Below are positions 22,501 to 31,699 of a DNA stretch of 64,000 nt, piece after piece; positions within the stretch are counted from its first letter, which is position 1, and each line of letters opens with the position of its first letter. The stretch is from positions 376,013,054 to 376,077,053 of the forward strand of contig NC_053041.3 of assembly GCF_002575655.3 (NCBI RefSeq), read 5' to 3'. The notes under the pieces are model-generated. The model had not been told where the DNA came from. It did no database searches and saw only the letters and a program-made list of their open reading frames with translations. Both the position numbers and the translations under genes were made by a program. This stretch comes from Aegilops tauschii subsp. strangulata. Taxonomy: Eukaryota > Streptophyta > Magnoliopsida > Poales > Poaceae.

Positions 22501-25500
22501 TGTTCTCCTTTAAAATGGATGATTCACAAGAAATAGAGTTAGTAGCACAAGCATCATCATTAACAACAAGAGGAGAAGGCAACTTGGCAAGCTCTTTTAA
22601 ATAAGAAGCTTCAAGTTGAGCATGAGACTCGGTGAGTTTGATGAGCTCACCCTTGCTGACCCTTGAGCCATTTTCGAGGTGCTCAAAATCCTCAAGGAGT
22701 CTAGCATGAGCAACTTCAAGCTTAGCATTTTTAGTTTCAAAAACATTGGCCACCTCAAGAGCTCTATCATGAGATTCCTTCACTCTAGATAACTCTAGAG
22801 CAAAAGTCTCCTCAAGAGATTCCTTGGTGGTTTGTTCAAGTTCAAGAGCTTGAGAGAGGTCCGCAATCTCATTAGCGTAATCACGCTCATGACTTTCAAT
22901 TTTATCAATGGTGACCTCATGCTCCTCAAGACGAGATTCCAACTCATCAATATATTTCTTACCCTCAATAGCAATAGACATGATTTCCATGAAGTTGGAA
23001 CGAGCAATTTTATTCTTAAGAAGAGCATTAAAAATTATTTCCCCTTAACTTTTAAGGAGGCAACATCATCATAATCGACATCATCATCACTCTTTCCATC
23101 ATCAATATTATCACAAGATATATTGGGATTCAAAGTGGGAGATACCTTTGAAGGCTTGGCCATAAGGCAAAAAGCAATAGATGATGATGTGGGATCCCTT
23201 GAAGCACCATTCAAGACAACATCTTGTTCCATGGAGTGTTGGGTTTCCTCTACATTGTTAGCACAACAACTCGAGGAAATACATGCATTTTTATCATGCC
23301 AACAAGACATAGCAAGCATATCATCATGAGATTTAGTCAAGCAATTTGTACATGATATGCAAGGACTATCAACACAAGCATGTGAAACATTTGGAGTGCT
23401 CGAAGTGCTAGAGTCCAAAGATGAAGCATCGCAACAAGAAAGTGATGAAGGATTATCAAAACTAAGCCCACTATCGTCATTGCAATGAACACCACTACTC
23501 ACCATGTCATTACCTTGTGGCAAACCACATGTAGGTGAAGTAGAAGAAGTTGAGAACACAACACGACTGGAGGTGGAGGGGGAACAATCATCCCCACAAA
23601 ACTTGGACACGCCATATTTATCTTGAAGCTTTGTCCACAACTCATGAGCATCCCGGAAAGGCATGAGTTGAAATATAACTACATTGCTCAAAGCATCGAA
23701 AAGCATATTAGAAGCTTGAGCATTGAGATAAGAGTTTTTCTCATCCTCTAAAGATAATCTTTGGGGATCTTTTGGAGGAGAAAAACACATATCTACAATT
23801 CGCTCTAAATTTGGGTCCATGACCCTAAAGAGATTAAGCATGCGAATTACCCAAACATCAAAATTTGTGCCATCGAAACTAAGTGTGTCACAGAATCCTA
23901 ATCCCCTAGTCGACATCTTTACTCTCTAGGCGGTTAAGCCTAACAAAGAGAGACGAGGCTCTGATACCAATTGAAAGATCGTGGATGTCGCCTAGAGGGG
24001 GGCGAATAGGCGCTTTAAAATAATTACGGTTGAGGCTTGAACAAATGCGGAATAAACCTAGCGGTTAATTTGTCAAGCACAAAACCTATAACAACTAGGC
24101 TCACCTATGTGCACCAACAACTTATGCTAAGCAAGAAAAACTACTTAGGTGATAGCAAGATATATGACAAGAAACAATATGGCTATCACAAAGTAAAGTG
24201 CATAAGTAAAAGGCTCGGGTAAGAGATAACCGAGGCACGCGAAGACGACGATGTATCCCGAAGTTCACACCCTTGCGGATGCTAATCTCCGTTTGGAGCG
24301 GTGTGGAGGCACAATGCTCCCCAAGAAGCCACAAGGGCCACAGTAATCTCCTCACGCCCTCCCACAATGCAAGATGCCGTGATTCCACTAAGGGACCCTT
24401 GAGGGCGGTCACCGAACCCGTACAAATGGCAACCCTTGGGGGTGGTCACACTTTGGCAACCCTTGGGGGCAGTCACCGGTACCCGTCAAATTGCTCGGGG
24501 CGATCTCCACAACCTAATTGGAGACCCTGATGCTTGCCCGGAGCTTTACACCACAATGATTAAGCTCCGAACAACACCAACCATCTAGGGCGCCAAGGCA
24601 CCCAAGAGGAACAAGCTCTAGGGTGCCCAAACACCCAAGAGTAATAAGCTTCTCAAACTTCACTTCCACGTATCACCATGGAGAACTCAAACCTATGCAC
24701 CAAATGCAATGGCAAGGGAACACGGAGTGCCCAAGTCCTTCTCTCTGAAATCCCACCGAAGCAACTAATGCTAGGGAGGAAAATGAGAGGAAGAACAAGA
24801 AGGATAACACCAAGAACTCCAAGATCTAGATCCAAGGGGTTCCCATCACATAGAGGAGAAAGTGATTGGTGGGAATGTGGATCTAGATCTCCTCTCTATT
24901 TTCCCTCAAAAACTAGCAAGAATCCATGGAGGGATTGAGAGTTAGCAAGCTCGAAGAAGGTCAACAATGGGGGAAGAACACGAGCTCAAGAGATAAGGTT
25001 CATTGGGGAAGAAGACCCCCTTTTATAGGTGGGGAAAATCCAACCGTTATGGTCACAGCCCGCACCGAGCGGTACTACCGCTAGGGCGGTAGTAGCCCTT
25101 TGCAACACAACAGCGAGGAGGCAAAAAAGCCAGAAGAACCGTCGGAGCGGTAGTACCGCTTGACCTCACGGTACTACCGCTAGGGGTAGCGGTACTACTG
25201 CTTGCGAGCAGTACTAAAAAATTACATCCGTGCCTACCACCGCTGGACTTGTGACGAGTTTTTGGTCCCGAGCGGAAGTAGCCACGGAAGTAGCCGCGGT
25301 AGTACTGCTCCAAGCAGTAGTACCGCTCCCAAGAGTGGTAGTAAAAAATTACATCCGCTCCTGTCCGCGGTAGTACCGCTGTAGCCTTTTCAGAACACCA
25401 AAACTGACACAACTTCTGCAAACGGACTCCGAATTCGACGAAACCAAGTTTGTTGGAAATCTAGAGACAAGGGCTAACACAATCTTCATAGAAATACCAA

Positions 25501-28500
25501 TAAGAAGCAAATGAGAAAAGGCCCAAAATAAAATGGTGAGAACCCTTCCTTGGATAAGACCGGTAAAACCTCCAACATCAAAAACATCATAGAAGACGCA
25601 TGCAAACTCCGTTTTCGATGAACTCAAGCTTGTCATCAAGATGACCATAAGCTCTAAGACTCACAAAGAGAACCAAACAAGAACCAAGAAACATGATGCA
25701 AGGATGCAATGGTTTGAGCTCTCGACGAACGATACGATCAAGCTACTCACTTGAGAGCCCCCCTTGCTAGTACGGCTATCGATCCTATAACCCGGTCTCC
25801 CAACTACCACCATGAGACCGGTAAAATAGAAAACCTATCAAGGGCAAACCTTTGCCTTGCACATGGTCCACTTGAGCTAGATGATGACGATCTTGACTCC
25901 CTCAAGTTGGACCACCTTTCTTGATTGCGTTGGCTCGATGAAGACTAGATGATTACTCCCCCATAGTCCACTATGGGTGAGCCACTCTTCGGCACATCTT
26001 CACAAGTCCATTGTCACCACAATGGAGGGCAAGCTTCAAGCACTTGATCTCTTCGTGATGCTCCACTTGAACTTGCACACAGCAATCTTGATGACGATCA
26101 CCACTTGATGTCATCCTCTCCATGGGTTGAGTGATATCTTCCTCTTGACGCAAGCCCATGAACACGTACCTAACCCCACATAGAAATCTCACATAGACCA
26201 TGGGTTAGTACACAAAGCACAATGGACAATGCTTACCATACCATGGGATCACTTGATCCCTCTCGGTACATCTTCTACGCTTTGTGAGTTGATCAACTTG
26301 ATTCACTCTTGACTTAGTCTTGATCAACCTACAATCTTTCCAACTCTCTTCATTTGGATGATGTCTTGAAGGTAAACATGAATGATCACACAATCTTCTT
26401 CTTCAAGACATGCTTGCAATAAGCTCAACTCTCACATGACCAATCTTTGGATAATTCCTTAATAGCACCTTGGTCAACACAAACTCTCCTTGAAACCAAC
26501 ACATGTACTCCAAGAAAAGCCTATGGACAAAACCTTCAAATATAACTCAAGGCAACCATTAGTCCATAGAGATTGTCGTCGAGTACCAAAACCAAACATG
26601 GGGGCACCACATGTTCTTTCAATTACATTCTAGAAAAATGTAGCCTTCTACACAAGAGGTTGGAGTGGATGAAAAGTTCCCTAAGAAAACTAGTACAGAT
26701 GAATCCAAAGGAGAAATGCTTATTGATTGTAACCATATGGATCAAGCAACCAATATGGAGGGCATGCATGTACTGAAATCCTCCAAAAGAACCTTCAGAA
26801 ATCATAGTACATTGTCATTGTAAACTTGGAAAAAGGTGTCACAAATTGAACTCCCTTATGGTTAACATTTAACAGGAAAGGAACATCACCTCGATATATA
26901 GCTTCTCCAGGCACGGAAAGCATCTCAAGAAACTGACAACTTGCTCCAGGTCGGGGCCGATAGATTCTAGTGCCAAGACCTTCACTATGCGCAGTTTTGG
27001 GGTCAAGCTTGTCCGGATCATTTTCTGAATGACAGATGAACAAACATCTTCAAAATTAGAAATAATGTTAATTTGTAGAAGGAGAGGTAGAAGGCGGCTA
27101 TTGTAGCTGAACGGGTGTGGATCCAATAACAAGTTCGGAGTATTTGTCAGACGAGTAGCCCACCATTGTCAATTTCGGCGCAGAAATGACATTGATTCTT
27201 GTTGGACCTTCTTGATCAACTACAAGTAATCTCTCAAGTGCAGGTGTGTCCTCAATGACCATACCGTGGTACACATCTTGTGATGTCTTCCTGCCGCACC
27301 AGCAACACACATAAATAGTCCGGAGAGTCATGGAGGTGATGTGGAAGGTACTCAACCCATTGATCGCCTGCAGACGAAGGTACTCAAGTGCAGTACAGCC
27401 ACGGAGCAGGCGCTCCATGTCACCCTTTGAGAGGCAGACGGCGATGAGCTCGAGGTGCTTCAGTCGTGGTAGAATAAGAGCGTGCGCGTCATTAAGGGGC
27501 AGGAAATGGCAAATCATGAACTTGGCGATGCGTAGCATGGGCGCGAGGCGGAGTGCGGACGTTGGCAGCGACCGCATATGCCCATCATCAAAAGTGAGCT
27601 CCTCGAGCTGATCTAGGGCGGGGGATCGGAACCGGTCGTCAAGCTTGAGTCGGTCCTTGCCGTTGGAACGGAACTTGCCCATTCTAAGGCCTTTGGTTGG
27701 GCCAAGGTGACTGCCGAGGATCTTGGTGAACTCATCCAAGCTTTTGCGATAGCCATGGCAGAGCTCGTGGGTGTCGATGAGGTTGAGAGGGCTGGAGTTC
27801 CATAGGGGGCGCCACCGCCGGGAAAGGAGGGTTGTCCGCGCCCCATATTTGATTGGGAGGAGGGAGATGATGACTTTCAACATATCATCGGGGAGGTTGC
27901 TGATGAAGTCTAGGCTTGCTGGAATCGCTTGCGGTTCTAGCTCGCCCCACCTTCGCTTGTTGGCAGCCCCGTTCTCCACCTCCGGAGTCTCCTTGTCAGC
28001 GGCGCTTTCTGATAGAAATGGGAGTACAGGGAATATTTAGTTTAAACAGGGCAATAGAAAAGTGTATTGGTAACTAGAAGTTATCAAGTAGGAATATAGT
28101 AAGAAAAGGAAATAACAATCAGTTGCTTAAATACTACACAATTCATTTGACATTGCTGGGTAAGTCAACATGCAGATAGTTGAAAAGAAAACTTACTTCG
28201 AACAAATTCTGGACGGATGACTTTGTCGGGGAAGTTAGCATATATCTCATGACCAGGCCCTTTTATGTGCAGTGCAATTTTAGTGCCAGCTTTTAGTACA
28301 TAAAACTTTGCAATTTCTCTCCAAAAGCCAGTGCCAAAATAGGAGTCACCGCGTTCATCAAGTCTTACAGTAGCAACGATTGTAAATCCATGGTTTGTGT
28401 GCAGTATGACATCCGTGGAGCCTTGATGTATGTAAAGGGAAAAATTGTGCACTACATAATCTGTTGCATAGAAAGGGATGTTCTGCAGAAAATGGTAGGA

Positions 28501-29015
28501 TTGTTAAAGAAGGTAACACGCAAATATGGGCCCAAATTGAAAGAACTGTGCAGCAGTTGAAATCGAAGGGCCAAAAATCTATAATTAAACAGATAGGGTA
28601 AACATGATGTCATGGAAATATGAGAGTAATCGAAAGAACAATACATCATTAATTTGCCTAATATAGAAAGAAGAGGGAAAAATCCCCTTTGACGTATATG
28701 GTGCATGTGGCACCTTTTATCCAAATGTAGCAATATTTATAATAGGTTCAGGAAAGTAGGGCATGCCAACCGATCTAGGGTGAGATTGAACATACCCCGC
28801 GCGTCGTCAAGTTATCTCGTACGGTGAGATGGAATCTCTGGCGGCGGTCGCAAAGTCCTGAAGTGTCGGCGCATTCTATGAATGAAAGAAAACCCTCAAA
28901 TCAGCTCGAATAAAAATGAATTCGTGGCGATTTCCTCCGGGTGATTGAAGGAGGCAGATGAACTGGGATAAGAGATGAGATAATATCTCGTTAAATTAGT
29001 TACCTTGTCGTCCAT
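16200..29015 (-). CDS. B3-like + F-box + FBD fusion gene, last intron split by Copia
   Basis: Model (minus strand): 29015-29004, 28837-28796, 28482-28197, 28008-27113, 27024-26890, 16526-16200. All introns are GT-AG, all phases agree and no stop interrupts; predicted product 565 residues. Residues about 5-114 read as a B3-like fold, 146-190 as an F-box (LDFISNLPDDMLKVI), then leucine-rich repeats, then an FBD module (ECLDPHLSEITLNSYRG). F-box proteins recruit substrates to SCF ubiquitin ligases; a B3-like module would suggest nucleic-acid contact, which is inference. The first two exons are the weakest part: the 12-base exon and the acceptor at 28838 were chosen because they give an open frame. 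The last intron is 10.4 kb because of the Copia element at 16667-26621. Confidence 0.65.
16667..18181 (-). repeat. 3' LTR of Copia family-2 element (short form, 1.5 kb)
   Basis: It begins TGAAAGATCG and ends TTCTTTCA. It aligns with the 5' LTR end to end except for one missing block: sequence passes from GGGACCCGTGAG directly to AACCCTTCC at about 17097-17102, whereas the 5' LTR has 24404-25540 there. Confidence 0.92.
18182..18192 (-). promoter_or_regulatory. Polypurine tract of Copia family-2 element
   Basis: The minus strand reads AATGGGGGAGAT immediately before the 3' LTR, the expected plus-strand primer of reverse transcription. Confidence 0.8.
18193..21511 (-). other. 3.3-kb non-coding interior of Copia family-2 element
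   Basis: All six frames are closed at gene scale and none resembles pol. It contains a diverged tandem repeat of about 138-150 bp (near 18684-18960) with TTTGTGCAC and AAAATAGGATC, and further copies of the CACTCCCCC-type motif near 20480-20550, 20930 and 21135, which resemble extra polypurine tracts. Confidence 0.75.
21512..23916 (-). pseudogene. Copia gag with coiled coil and two zinc knuckles, one frameshift
   Basis: Part 1 (23916-23035) starts MSTRGLGFCDTLSFDG and has the UBN2-like RDAHELWTKLQDKYG segment. Part 2 (22990-21512) has a long coiled coil, then CX2CX4HX4C knuckles CFKCKVEGHHVRSC and CYLCHEKGHLASSC. A one-base shift at about 23030-23040, next to a GGGG run, separates the two parts; sequence between them continues in the second frame. 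Gag coats and packages the element's RNA. The frame ends without a protease. Confidence 0.88.
23958..23969 (-). promoter_or_regulatory. Primer-binding site of Copia family-2 element
   Basis: The minus strand reads TGGTATCAGAGC, two bases from the LTR edge and about 40 bases upstream of the gag ATG. Confidence 0.9.
23972..26621 (-). repeat. 5' LTR of Copia family-2 element (long form, 2.65 kb)
   Basis: It has TGAAAG..CTTTCA ends. It includes the 1.14-kb block 24404-25540 absent from the partner LTR, with three GGGCGGTCACCGAACCC-type repeats at its left edge and a cluster of AGCGGTAGTACCGCT palindromes at 25060-25390. Confidence 0.92.
26890..27024 (-). CDS. Exon encoding end of leucine-rich region
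   Basis: A 45-codon exon with acceptor CATTCAG at 27025 and donor GAG|GTGATG at 26890/26889, phase 0 on both sides. It reads KMIRTSL ... KVLALESIGPDLEQVVSFL ... CFPCLEKLYIE, typical of the stretch before the FBD module in grass F-box proteins. The 88-bp intron before it is a normal short plant intron. Confidence 0.8.
27113..28008 (-). CDS. Exon encoding F-box and leucine-rich repeats
   Basis: The acceptor is CTATCAG at 28009 (phase 1, so the codon AAA spans the junction with the B3-like exon). The donor is GTTCAG at 27112. The 298 codons carry a short charged linker, the F-box ending SRRWRPLWNSSPLNL, and leucine-rich segments such as LPRLKHLELIAVCLSKGD. The frame is fully open. There is no ATG between the acceptor and the F-box, so a coding upstream exon is needed, which supports the fusion. 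Confidence 0.85.
28197..28482 (-). CDS. Exon encoding the B3-like core
   Basis: The acceptor is TTCTGCAG at 28483 and the donor a strong GTAAGT from 28196. The exon enters in phase 0 and leaves in phase 1. Its 95 codons give strands and the B3-style FGTGFWREIAKFYVLKAGTK element, comparable to the SAITRGWTRVVHAFCMEEGT segment of the second B3 gene at 38090-38350. The small upstream exon adds RFHLTVRDNLTTRG, the usual first strand. Other reading: a diverged B3 fold no longer binding DNA. Confidence 0.6.
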
Positions 29016-29660
29016 GAGAAAGAACCCTCAGTACGGTAGATTCCCCAACCGAGCGAAGTTGGGTCGACCGCGAGCAGCGTCGAGAAAGTCGATGGCGATA
29101 GGCGGCGGCAAGCGGAAGTGGCGAAATGCGGTGGGCTTTGCCGGCAGCCTGGCGGCAGCGACAGGCGTCGAGCTAAGTGTTTACCGCCGCGATAGGCGGT
29201 GACATGGCATAGACGCGGAGGAGCTTGTGCAGGTGTGAATGGGGAACGTACCAGAGGGGCCGAGGGGGTGGCAGGCGGGGTGAGGGTTTTGTGACGTGGG
29301 GATGGTGAGGGTTTTATTTTTTCTTTTTTGAATTGGGTGGTGAGGGTTTTCTGTCCCACAAAGAATTTTGGGGGCGACGGTTTGCTAGAGCGAACTGTGT
29401 GTGATTGACGCATCAGGCAAAATGAAAGTCATTGCACATGGTTCCAATTTTGGGAACCGCGTGTGATCGACATACTACCTCCGTCCTGGTTTATTGGTCC
29501 CCCATTGTAATTTTTACCAAAATTTGGCGAAATATTTGACATACTTAGACATAGATAATAAGCGTACATGTACATAAGCATAGTTCAACCATAAGTACAT
29601 AGTTCAACCGTCATTAAGCATACTCAAGCGTACATAGTCCGATCCATCCCACATCTCATC
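28838..29660 (-). other. 5' region of the F-box gene and element repeats
   Basis: 28838-29003 is the proposed first intron. 29016-29340 is GC-rich leader or promoter sequence; an open frame there (29000-29413, minus) is compositionally biased and unsupported. 29380-29470 carries GCGAACTGTGTGTGATTG repeats like those near 14000. From about 29475 CCTCCGTCCTGGTTTATTGG resembles one Stowaway-type MITE end; the partner end is not evident. Confidence 0.45.
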
Positions 29661-30660
29661 TCACATGCGGCCGGCACGATCCTGAAGCTTCTCCAGGTAC
29701 TCGGCGTACGCGTCGTGCGCCACCCTGCGAGAATACTTCTACTTGAAGGAGCCAATGACCCATCCTCTTGCATGCGCCAGAACACTTAGATACGCGCCAT
29801 GAAGCTTCTGGTTGCAAAATGGGCATCCATAGCCGCCGCTCCAGGTCCTAATACGCTTGTTATGCATTCCCGCATAAAGCTCCCTCAGGATTTGCCTCTT
29901 GTACCTCCTCTGGCCATCTTCATCCTCGCTGTCCACATCGTCAGACAACACTTATACAAATAGTAAAATGAATTTGGCATCAAATCAATGATTACATGCC
30001 ATGAAGTAGGATTAGGAATTTATGGCTATTTATTTATACATATCCAGAGATTATGGTTCGATTTTTAAGCACACTCGTCTATGTACAGACCAATCTTGAA
30101 GAAAATAATGGCACAAACTTATGTAGGTCATTCAAAATCAATTGTCAAGCCCTAGCTAGGAATTATTAGCACGAACACTAATCCTAGTCGGATTACTAGC
30201 AGAAATCATTTGCACAGATGAAACAACTAATCACTTATCACCTGTACCATTCAAACAATCAATACACTACACGGATCTAATGAAACTTACTCAGATTTCA
30301 TGGACTGGGAGAACATAACCATAGGATTTCTATTCCAAAAAGGGGGAGGCAGGAGTAACCAGAGAAACCCTATGATCTATTTGACACATAAATGGGGTAT
30401 AGATGACTAACCAGCTGTCCGTCGTCGTCGGAGACGTCGCCGGAGTGGTCGTCAGAGTCGTCACCGGAGTGGTCGTCGAAGACGGTGTGGAACTCCGCCT
30501 CCGGCTGTGGAAGCTCGACGCCGTCGACGACTTCAGGGTGTAGCGATAACTCGCCGGCGGTGATAGCAACCTTTGTCTCCATCTCCACGCCGTGCTCCGG
30601 TGCTTTAGCAGCCCCGACGTCGCCACTCCCTCCGATGGGGCGCTTCGGCGGCATCCTCAT
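29661..30660 (-). pseudogene. Two-exon zinc-finger protein (zf-XS-like), broken
   Basis: Exon 1 (30660-30412) starts MRMPPKRPIGG and ends in an acidic DDHSGDDSDDHSGD repeat before a GTTAGT donor. Exon 2 (29951-29661) reads VLSDDVDSEDEDGQRRYKRQ, then YGCPFCNQKLHGAYLSVLAH, a CxxC...H arrangement like the XS zinc finger, then DAYAEYLEKLQDRAGRM before TGA. Breaks: an in-frame TAG at 29739-29741, and the visible splice sites join in the wrong phase. Function unknown; XS-finger proteins in plants act with RNA silencing factors, but that link is only family knowledge. Confidence 0.55.
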
Positions 30661-30779
30661 ACACTGACGGCTTTGAGGACTGAGAGCGGCGTCGAGGATG
30701 CAAGCGGAGAGAGAGGATTGTGTGTGCGTAGAGAGGATGGGGGTGCGGCCGCTCGGGCGCACCATTAATATGGAGTAGT

Positions 30780-31690
30780 GGGAGTTGTGGGAGAGAGGCA
30801 GGCGGCGGTCAAACCGATGGCTCGCCTCCCGGTGAGCCTGGGCACCGGACTGCTAGCATGCCTACCAAAGTTTCACACAGCTACTCACACGCCTCCCGAT
30901 GACACTGCGCAGCGAGCACGCCTCCGTCAATTCACACACCTGCACGCACGCCTCCCCGTCTTCCTGCACGGCGGACTGCTCGCATGTGTCCCGTCAACTC
31001 ACGCCTGCTCGCACGCCACACAGGTCGCACGGCGGCATGTATATTGTTTTTTATTTGGATGATTAATGCTGCCGCTTTATTGCTTAACCAAAGCATGGCA
31101 CGTATCCATTATTGCTCTAACGCTCACGGTTCGAGTAAATAATCCGTTTGGGATATTGGTTCCCAATTATTAATAATCTCCCGTCTGTAATTAGATAAAG
31201 ATTACATCAAAACTGGTCTCAAATTTGACAAAAAAAGTACAATGCCACTTTGTATTGGTGTCCATATGACAACACGATAAGTTTCATGAACTTCAAATAA
31301 GTTTTGGATGTACTAGAATTTAAAAATCAAGATTCTCAATGTTTGAAATTTGTTGCACGGGGATTAAACATGCACCCAGTGAGACACATGTGTTTTTGCA
31401 ATCCATTTAGGTGCACTGTGACGTGTGCATGCAGCTCAAATTTGATTTTTGCACATTATACCCGTAGAAAATCAATCAATCAATGTACTAAAATGTTTTA
31501 ATGATCTCTGTGATTTTTTTGAAATTAAAATGTCCCTCCTTTGGTAACATGTATGTTCACCGCGGGATAATCAATTTAACATGCATCGTAGTTGCGGTAG
31601 ATTCACGGTGTGTGTGTGGGTGTGTGCGTCTGGGGGTGGCGGGTGGCTCGCAGTACACTACGAGTTGTGAGCCACCGTGTGGGTTGGCCG
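30780..31690. other. Upstream region of the zinc-finger pseudogene
   Basis: 30780-31040 is C-rich with repeated CGCCTCCC/CACACGCC motifs. 31080-31690 is AT-rich. No gene, RNA or complete transposon end is recognisable. Confidence 0.4.
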
Positions 31691-31699
31691 TTTTGTTAG

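Larger units (their letters stand above)
16667..26621 (-). mobile_element. Full-length Copia family-2 element, gag-only
   Basis: LTRs are at 16667-18181 (3' side) and 23972-26621 (5' side), with primer-binding site at 23958-23969, polypurine tract at 18182-18192 and a gag gene. The duplication of 5 bp is TTTAC (16662-16666) versus ATTAC (26622-26626), one mismatch. The inside has gag only; no protease, integrase or reverse transcriptase is seen in 18193-21511. It therefore needs proteins from another element. It sits in the last intron of the F-box gene in the same orientation. Confidence 0.92.

Noticed and set aside
29000..29413. Minus-strand frame of 137 residues upstream of the F-box gene
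   Set aside because: Proline- and serine-rich, no domain, overlaps probable leader and promoter sequence; it would not join the next exon in a useful frame.
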